Source: Platanthera guangdongensis (Eukaryota; Streptophyta; Magnoliopsida; Asparagales; Orchidaceae). Taken from it: 64,000 nt of DNA. The DNA is taken from the NCBI GenBank assembly GCA_039583875.1, contig CM077166.1, forward strand, positions 92,970,094-93,034,093, given 5' to 3'. Positions 57,266-64,000 of this stretch are shown here, piece after piece (the stretch's first letter is position 1; every line of letters starts with the position of its first letter). The translations under genes were made by a program, and so were the position numbers. The notes below the pieces were generated by a model. The model worked only from the letters and a program-made list of their open reading frames with translations. It did not search any database and was not told the DNA's origin.

Positions 57266-57388
57266 ATTTTCAATATTTCGAAAGTTTCGATTTTATTAAT
57301 CTACCAGTTTTTGTTTAGTAATAAATAGTTGTGAATTAGTATTTGAATAATTATATCGCTTAATCTCTGTTTTGTAGTCTGTTAGTCT

Positions 57389-58903
57389 ATGACCAGGGGC
57401 AGAAATTTTGGGCTAGCACCATTTCACCCTGACCCAGAACGACTTATCCATAACACTAACCTAAGGGATGTGGGAATTAATACCACAGATATTTCAAACG
57501 GACTATCAGAAGAGGAGACAGTAAACCAAGGAGAGAATCATCCTGAAAACCTAGATACCATGGCCAACCAAAAATGAGCAAACCATGTCTTACTTTGTCA
57601 GACCTAAACTCCAAGGAACCGGCTCGAGCATCTTTAGACCACCAATAGCTACCAATAACTTTGAATTGAAGCCTAGTGTGATACATATGGTTCAACAGTA
57701 TGTCCAGTATGATGGCTTGCAAGATGAGGATCCTAACACCCACTAGGCCAGATTCTTGGACATATGTGACACATTTAAGATCAATGTTATTTCCAATGAT
57801 GCCATTCGATTGAGATTGTTTCCATTTTCTTTAAGGCATAAGGCGAAGCAGTGGTTGAACTCACTACCTAGAGGGTCGATTACTACTTGGTACATGATGG
57901 TTGAAAAGTTTCTGAAGAAGTATTTCCCACCATGCAAAGACTGCGAAGTTAAGGAATGACATCTCTACGTACATTCAATTGGAGTCTGAATCGTTGTACG
58001 ACAAATGGGAACGATTCAAGGTGTTGTTAAGGAGATGTCCCCACCATGCTCTACCTTCTTGGCTTCAGATTCAGACCTTCTATAATGGTCTAAATCTGGC
58101 CACTAAACAAATGATTGATGCGGCTAATGGAGGCACTTTGAACAACAAGACACCTGAAGCGGCTCAGCAGTTGATAGAGGACATGGCGATGAACAATTAC
58201 CAATGGACTACGGTGAGACAAAAGCCTAGCAAGGCCTCCAGAATGTATGAAGTGGATGTCGTTACCGCCTTAGCTATTCAAGTGGAGAAGCTTCACCAAA
58301 AGATGGACAACCTTGCTTTAGCATCACCCTCCATGGCACAGCAATAATGTGATCCTTCATGCAGTGGAATGCCTGGTTGTGAACCTCAAGTTCAAGAGCA
58401 TGTTGACTATATGGGTCAACAATATTAGACCTCCTTTCAATCAAGCCAAGAACCTATATAGTTCTACATATAATCCTGGATCGAGAAACCACCCCAATTT
58501 CTCTTGGGGAGGACAAGGAAATCAAGGGTAGCAACCCATGTTTGGACAACAACAACAGCCAGAACCAAGGAAGCCTACATTGGAAGATGTGCTTACCAAG
58601 TTCATGCAAACTACCGATGTAGCCTTCCGGAATCAAGAGGGTTCAATTCGGAACTTGGAGAATCAGATTGGTCAGCTTGCAAGGATGGTTTCTGAAAGGC
58701 AGCAAGGAACACATCCAGGGAACACCGAGATAAATCCAATGGAGCATGCAAAAGCTGTTCAATTGAGGAGCGGAATGGAGTTACAAGACCCAAGGCCTGC
58801 GAAGGAAGCACCCCAAATGGAGTCTAGCGGCGAAGGATCAAGCGAGATGAACGTGCAACCGATGGAGCACCAACCAGCAATACCATACCCAAGCAAAGCT
58901 TAA
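57389..58903 (+). pseudogene. A3 gag, broken
   Basis: Starts at MTRGRNFGLAPFHPDPERL. The capsid domain follows: FKINVISNDAIRLRLFPFSLRHKAKQWLNSLP and SITTWYMMVEKFLKKYFPP (57756-57959), then ESLYDKWERFKVLLRRCPHH, QIQTFYNGL, MIDAANGGTLNNKTPEAA and NNYQW. All are typical of Athila gag. The C-terminus (58538-58903) has FRNQEGSIRNLENQIGQLARM. Stops or frameshifts are at 57575-57577, near 57740, at 57958, 58345-58347 and near 58500. It would form the capsid. Confidence 0.87.
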
Positions 58904-58913
58904 CAAGGAGCGC

Positions 58914-59891
58914 ATGGATGCGCAGTATGGTAAATTTTTATCTATGTTTAAACAATTACATGTTAACTTACCTTTTTCTAAAATTATTCAAATGCCTAAA
59001 TATGCAAAATTTCTTAAGGATTTGATTTCTAATAAAAAGAAAATAGAAGAATTATCATTAGTAACATTAAGTGAAGAATGTTCTGCTATTTTGCAAAATA
59101 AATTTCCACAAAAACTTAAGGATCCCGGTTCATTTTCAATTCCATGTTTAATCGGTGATTTATAAGTAAATAAGGCTTTAGTAGATTTAGGAGCAAATAT
59201 ATATTTAATGCCTTATAAACTATATCTGAAACTAGGCCTAGGAGAACTTAGCCCAACTAGAATGAGTATTCAACTAGTAGATCGATCGGTTAAGTATCCT
59301 AGAGGAATCGTAGAAGATGTATTGGTTAAGGTAGATAAGTTTATATTTCCTGCTGATTTTGTTATTCTAGATATGGATGAAAATATTGAAGTACCACTCA
59401 TACTAGGTCGTCCATTTTGAGCAACATCTAGAGCACTTATTGATGTTTTTGACGGTAAATTAGTATTGCAAGTAGGAGAAGATGAAGTCACTTTTCAAAT
59501 TGGCAATACTATGAAACAATCTTTAGATAACGATGATTATTGCTATTTTTCTCATGGTATTGATGACTTTATGACTTCTATAAATTCTAATTTTTATTAT
59601 AAAGATCCTTTAGAAATTTGCATAACTAACAGCTATCTAGAAGATGATAAAAATGATGAAATTGTTGAACATATATTTTTTCTAGAAAATTGTGTTGACA
59701 TGAATAGAACAACTGAATATAGTTTAATCACTGAAGGAGATCATGAAGCTCTTAAGAATAATACTAAGAATCCACCAATAGTAGAATTAAAAAAATTACC
59801 GGATCATCTTGAGTATGCATTCTTGGGAACTAACTCTTCGTACCCAGTTATCATATCTTCAAATCTTTCAAACATTGAAAAAGAAAATTAA
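58914..59891 (+). pseudogene. A3 aspartic protease region
   Basis: YGKFLSMFKQLHVNLPFSKII and PGSFSIPCLIG lead to the active site [12 protein letters not shown] (about 59177-59215), the DLGA form of Athila retropepsins. [31 protein letters not shown] and VPLILGRPF follow, then a long linker to RT (59466-59891). A stop at 59163-59165 and one after GRPF (59418-59420) break the frame; a third ends it at 59891. Confidence 0.9.
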
Positions 59892-60036
59892 TAACTGTAT
59901 TGAGAAATGTAAAGGTGCAATAGCGTGGCAAATATCTGATATAAATGGTATTAATACTAGTTTTTGCACTCATAAAATCCTTTTGGAAGAAAACTATAAA
60001 TCTTCTATTTAACCGCAACGTAGGCTCAACCTGAAT

Positions 60037-60915
60037 ATGAAAGAGGTAGTTAAAGCAGAAATTGTTAAGTTATTAGATGCTGGTATTATATATACTATTT
60101 CGGATAGTTCATGGGTTAGTCCTGTCCAAGTAGTTCCTAAGAAGGGTGGCCTGACAGTGGTAGCAAATGATAGAAATGAATTAATTCCAACACAAACGGT
60201 AACAGGTTGGCGTGTCTGTATAGACTATAGGAAATTAAACGATGGCACTAGAAAAGACCATTTCCCTCTTCCTTTAATTGACCAGATATTAGAACGCTTA
60301 TCAGGACATTCTTATTATTGTTTTCTAGATGGACTCCTGGATACTTTCAAATTCCTATAGCACCAGAAGACCAAGAGAAAACAACATTTACTTGCCCATT
60401 AGGTACCTTTGCCTATAGACGTATGCCTTTCGGGTTATGTAATGCACCCGCCACGTTTCAAAGGTGCATGCTAGCCATCTTTAACGAGTATGTTGAAGAT
60501 ATCATGGAAGTGTTCATGGATGATTTTTCTGTTTTTGGCGACTCATTTGATATATGTTTGAATAATTTAGAGAAAGTTCTTACGAGGTGTGAGGAGACGA
60601 ATCTAGCGCTTAGTTGGGAGAAGTGCCATTTCATGGTACAAGAAGGGTTAGTACTTGGCCATAAAATCTCAAGCCAAGGAATCCAAGTCGATTGAGCGAA
60701 AATAGAGACCATTGAAAAATTACCACCACCAACCTCCGTTAAGGCAGTGAGAAGTTTCTTAGGACACGCGTGATTTTACCGCTAGTTTATTAAAGACTTC
60801 TCTAAAATAGCTAAACCACTTACAAAGCTTTTACAAAAAGACACACCTTTTATTTTTGAACAAGAGTGTCTACATGCCTTTGAGTTCTTAAAAGAGAAAT
60901 TAATTAATTCTCCTA
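60037..60915 (+). pseudogene. A3 reverse transcriptase
   Basis: KEVVKAEIVKLLDAGIIY, WVSPVQVVPKKGG, TGWRVCIDYRKLN and KDHFPLPLIDQILERLSGHSYYCFLDG come first. A +1 frameshift at about 60330-60340 follows, then GYFQIPIAPEDQEKTTFTCPLGTFAYRRMPFGLCNAP, the catalytic FMDD (EVFMDDFSVFG, about 60515), the connection (NLALSWEKCHFMVQEGLVLGHKIS) and the thumb-like end with KLPPPTSVKAVRSFLGHA. Stops at 60693-60695, 60770 and 60782. FMDD is normal for Athila/Tat RT. Confidence 0.93.
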
Positions 60916-60917
60916 TT

Positions 60918-61216
60918 ATGATCGCACCCGATTTTAGTCAACCATTTGAGATCATGTGTGACGCTAGTAGTTTTGCGGTAGGGGCTGTTTTAGGACAACG
61001 CCGAAACAAAAATTTTCACTCAATATATTATGCTAGCAAAACACTTAATAATGCACAAGAGAATTATACAAATACCGAAAAAGAACTCCTAGCAGTGGTA
61101 TTCGCCTTCGATAAATTTAGACCATATTTAACATTGACCAAAGTGTTAGTTTACACGGATCACTCTGCCCTTAGATATTTGCTAGCCAAAGCGGAAGCAA
61201 AGCCTCGTTTAATCCA
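60918..61216 (+). pseudogene. A3 RNase H, first part
   Basis: PDFSQPFEIMCDASSFAVGAVLGQR, HSIYYASKTLNNAQENYTNTEKELLAVVFAFDKFRPYL and VYTDHSALRYLLAKAEAKPRLIQF show the gypsy RNase H with its first Asp, Glu and second Asp intact. It is cut after RLIQ by the insertion at 61222 and continues at 62345 with [14 protein letters not shown], one base out of frame even after removal of the insert. Confidence 0.92.
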
Positions 61217-61221
61217 GTTCT
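61217..61221. repeat. Target-site duplication GTTCT, left copy
   Basis: GTTCT before the insertion is repeated at 62341-62345 after it. Confidence 0.85.
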
Positions 61222-62340
61222 TGGTGTAGGGATGTTTGTGAGATGGACGTGCTTACGCTTATCACAGAACATAGAAAAAAAGGAGAGTGCTCCGACCAAA
61301 AGCGAACGAAAAGGGGTCGGTTGGCTCTCAAAATACGGGACTCGATACAACGTCCTTAGGACCTACTCTCCAACAAGCACACAACTCGCGCCTAGCCGGA
61401 CTCGATACCACGACCTTAGGACCTACCTCTCCAACAAGCACACATCTCACCGGCATCTATTCTTTTCACAATAAGCCGTCAATCGCAGCAAAAATATATT
61501 TAGGAGCGGCGGTAAACGATAAGGAGGGATACTAATGTTAGCACCAAAAATCTTGGAGAACAAGTAGGCTTGGCCTAGTTTGTTCTCTAGCGGATCTTCC
61601 AATCCGGAAAACAAGAGGGTCAATAGCAATGTTCGATTCAGATTTGCAAGCGAAAAACACATTAAAATCGCGGAAAATATGGATGAATAACCTCCACAAA
61701 ATTCTCACAGCAAGAAACCAAAGATAGGGAAGAGATTACCCAACCAAGAAGAAGATCACACAATATTTGTGGGAGAATCACTCTCTCCGCGGTTCCACCG
61801 GTTTCACACCGAAGGGGCTGCTTCCTTCTTCCACGGAGTCGCACCGAGAGAAGCCACGCCGGAGTCGCATCGAACGGGGATGGAGGAGGCAAGGCTTGGC
61901 TTCACACCAAAGGGGAGGAGGTGGCTATGGCTTCCACCATGGTGGCCGAAATTCCTCAAGGGGGGTTTCTTTAGGTTTCTTTTTCCAATGTGTAACTCAT
62001 CATAATAGCCTCCTTTAAATAGGAGTTACAAAAGAGATCCAACCATCCATGATGGAGATGTGTTACATACACACCAACAGTTTAATAGCACACCAACATG
62101 AAAATAAAAATAATACAAGCCAAATGTTTTAAGCAATTAAAATTAAACTAAGTAGATTAAGCAAGCTTTGCGCGCCGCGGACGGAGGTTGTATCGCAGCT
62201 TTCCGTTAGCGTCCGTGGCGTTGTCATGACGCCGCAAATCTTTAACTTGTTGCGCCGCAGCAACCGAGTCATCATCAGGAAGTGTTGGAGGGGCCGCAGC
62301 AACTGGGTCATCATCACGTGTTGGAGGGGCCGCGCCATCA
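61222..62340. mobile_element. Solo-LTR-like insertion, 1119 bp, in the A3 RNase H
   Basis: Starts TGGTGTAGGG, ends GCGCCATCA and is flanked by GTTCT on both sides. It contains a 60-bp tandem duplication (ggactcgatac units at 61338 and 61398) and a ggccgcagcaact tandem repeat near its end (62170-62335). No ORF has a recognisable domain. TG...CA ends plus a 5-bp duplication fit a solo LTR of an unidentified element. Confidence 0.75.
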
Positions 62341-62640
62341 GTTCTTCTTTTGCAAGAATTTGATTTAGAAATTAGGGATAAACGAGGGGCAGAAAACTTA
62401 GCGGCGGATCATCTTTCACGTTTAGAAAATCCACTACCATCAATGTTAGATGAATCTGAAATTTCTGATACATTTCCTGAGGAATCACTATTTTCCATAT
62501 CTACCAATATACATCTGGATTATCCATGGTTTGCAGATTATTCAAACTATCTTGTGGCTAAGGTCCTTCCAAAAGATTTTTCATATCAGCAGAAAAAGAA
62601 ATTTTTCTCTGATTTGAAATATTACTTTTGGGAGGACCCC
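62341..62640 (+). pseudogene. A3 RNase H end and linker
   Basis: [29 protein letters not shown] is the conserved end of gypsy RNase H. A linker with [18 protein letters not shown] and the [22 protein letters not shown] stretch leads into the integrase. Open until the stop at 62713-62715. Confidence 0.92.
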
Positions 62641-63773
62641 TTTCTTTTTCGGATATGTGCAGATTCTGTTATACGAAGGTGTGTATCAGTAGAGGAAGGT
62701 TGGAAGATTTTGTAGCTGTGTCATTCAGGGCCTGCTGTTGGTCACTATGGAGCGAATCGCTCCTTCTATTCAGGGATGCCCAAAGGTACGTGCTTTCATG
62801 TGATTCTTGTCAGAAAGCAGGTAATATTTCTAAATTACATGAAATGTCGTAAAAATTTATCCTTGAATGTGAAGTATTTGATATGTGGGGTATAGATTTT
62901 ATGGGTCCATTTCCAGTTTCCTTTGGGAATAAATATATTTTGGTAGCTGTAGATTATGTATCAAGGTGGGTTAAAGCGCAAGCTTTGCCAACTAATGATA
63001 GTAGGGTTGTAATCAGATTTTTGAAATCCTTATTCGCATGATTTGGCACACCACCTGCACTTATTAGCAATAGAGGTTCACACTTTTGTAATCTAAAACT
63101 AGACAAAGTATTACAAAAATATGGAGTTACACATAGGATAGCCACTCCGTATCATCCTCAAACTAGTGGGCAAGTTGAAGTTTCCAATAGAGAACTTAAG
63201 AGGATCCTAGAAAAATCTATAGAAGGGAATAGAAAGCAATGGTCTAGGAAACTTAATGATTGTTTGTGGGCATATAGGACCGCCTACAAAACACCTATAG
63301 GGACCACCCCTTTTAGATTGGTCCACGGTAAATCTTGTCACCTGCCTATAGAATTAGAACACAAGTCGTATTGGACAATATGCTCTTTAAATTTTGACAC
63401 TAGTTCTATAGGAGAGAAGCGCAAACTCCAACTTAACGACTTAGATGAGTGGAGAACTATGGCCTATGAGAACTCCCTGATTTATAAGGAGAAAACCAAG
63501 CTATTTCATGATCTTCACCTTCGCAAACCCAAGGTATACCAAAAAGGTGACCAAGTCCTCCTTTATAATTCCAGATTATGTTTATTACCAGGGAATTTAA
63601 GGTCTAAGTGGTCCGGACCATTTGAAGTTAAAGAAGTCTTTCCCTATGGTACCGTCGAGCTAACTCACCCTGAGAAGAGATATTTTAAGGTTAATGGTCA
63701 CCGACTTAAGCCTTATTATGGTGAACTACCTAGAGACTTCACTCGTCTAGAGACTTGCCTCCGTCTAGACTAG
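62641..63773 (+). pseudogene. A3 integrase with one catalytic Asp changed
   Basis: Zinc domain: CHSGPAVGHYGANRS, then (after frameshift) CDSCQKAGNIS. Core: first Asp in [10 protein letters not shown] (about 62890), the region [16 protein letters not shown], and then [10 protein letters not shown] where the family has ISDGGSHF, so the second catalytic Asp is Asn. Glu is present in [42 protein letters not shown] and the C-terminal [22 protein letters not shown] follow. The last 169 codons (63264-63773) are open. Stops at 62713, about 62850 and about 63040. It could not catalyse integration. Confidence 0.92.
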
Positions 63774-64000
63774 TTTCATGTTAAACTATAGTAAGTAGTT
63801 CTAAGTATTTCTATTTTAGTATAAATCTAGTTAGTTGTAATGAAAAATTGAATGAAAAAAAAAATTTAATGGAAAAAGAAAAAAGTTCTGTAAAATTTTT
63901 TTTAGGAAAAATGCAAAATTGGAGGGGTACACGGGCCACCACACGCCAGTGTGGATATCCATGTACACGACACAGCCGCAGGCCCAGCCGTGTAAATTAA
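63774..64000 (+). other. A3 sequence after integrase, no gene seen
   Basis: AT-rich, with an A9 run (63858) and, from 63925, cacgggccaccacacgccag-type motifs like the LTR array. Probably the start of the 3' non-coding region or env-like zone; cut by the window end. Confidence 0.5.

Larger units (their letters stand above)
55629..64000 (+). mobile_element. Athila-type Ty3/gypsy retrotransposon A3, 3' end beyond the window
   Basis: 5' LTR 55629-57240 with TGATG...CATCA ends, Athila primer binding site 57247-57265, then gag, protease, RT, RNase H and integrase on the plus strand in gypsy order. It lies inside the S3 polymerase; the 5 bp before it (ctgcc) are the candidate target duplication, with its partner off-window. 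A 1.1-kb solo-LTR-like insertion interrupts the RNase H. Single stops and frameshifts are scattered through an otherwise readable polyprotein. Confidence 0.92.

Overview
The window is plant nuclear DNA, probably from a eudicot, consisting almost entirely of nested transposable elements. The evidence is plant-type Ty1/copia (Sirevirus), Ty3/gypsy (Athila and Tat) and CACTA (En/Spm) coding domains, tRNA-iMet-type and Athila-type primer binding sites, and GT-AG introns in the CACTA gene. A 500-N assembly gap lies at 12936-13435. I see no intact cellular gene, rRNA, tRNA or CRISPR array. The only recognisable host-gene sequence is a short phytocyanin-like fragment inside the CACTA element.

Layout. 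1-11873: minus-strand Sirevirus S1 with gag, protease, integrase, RT, RNase H and a large extra ORF before the 3' LTR. 11878-12935: gag and LTR start of a related Sirevirus (S1b). 13601-23600: minus-strand CACTA element with a decayed TNP2-like transposase, split by a plus-strand copia (C1, 13695-18389, 5-bp target duplication GATTT). 25412-28692: Athila-like LTR plus primer binding site (A1, minus). 29280-32881: gag and LTR of a Tat-like gypsy (T1, minus). 34660-39740: second Tat-like element (T2, minus) with a dual RNase H. 39740-46090: decayed plus-strand Sirevirus S2, invaded by SINE-like inverted copies and by an A1-family LTR. 46653-49527: 3' LTR and tail of an Athila-like element (A2, minus). 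49528-55628: Sirevirus S3 (minus) with the same kind of extra ORF as S1. 55629-64000: plus-strand Athila A3, which inserted into the S3 polymerase region and carries a solo-LTR-like insertion in its RNase H.

Most coding regions are broken by stops or frameshifts and are annotated as pseudogenes. Two patterns stand out. First, nearly every LTR family here carries its own array of CpG-centred palindromes in U3, just upstream of the TATA box; the motif differs by family but the position is the same. Second, in both S1 and S3 the family's U3 motif is repeated inside the element, together with a TATA-like box, directly upstream of the extra ORF. This suggests a separate internal promoter. The CACTA element appears to have captured the promoter, signal peptide and first residues of a phytocyanin gene.
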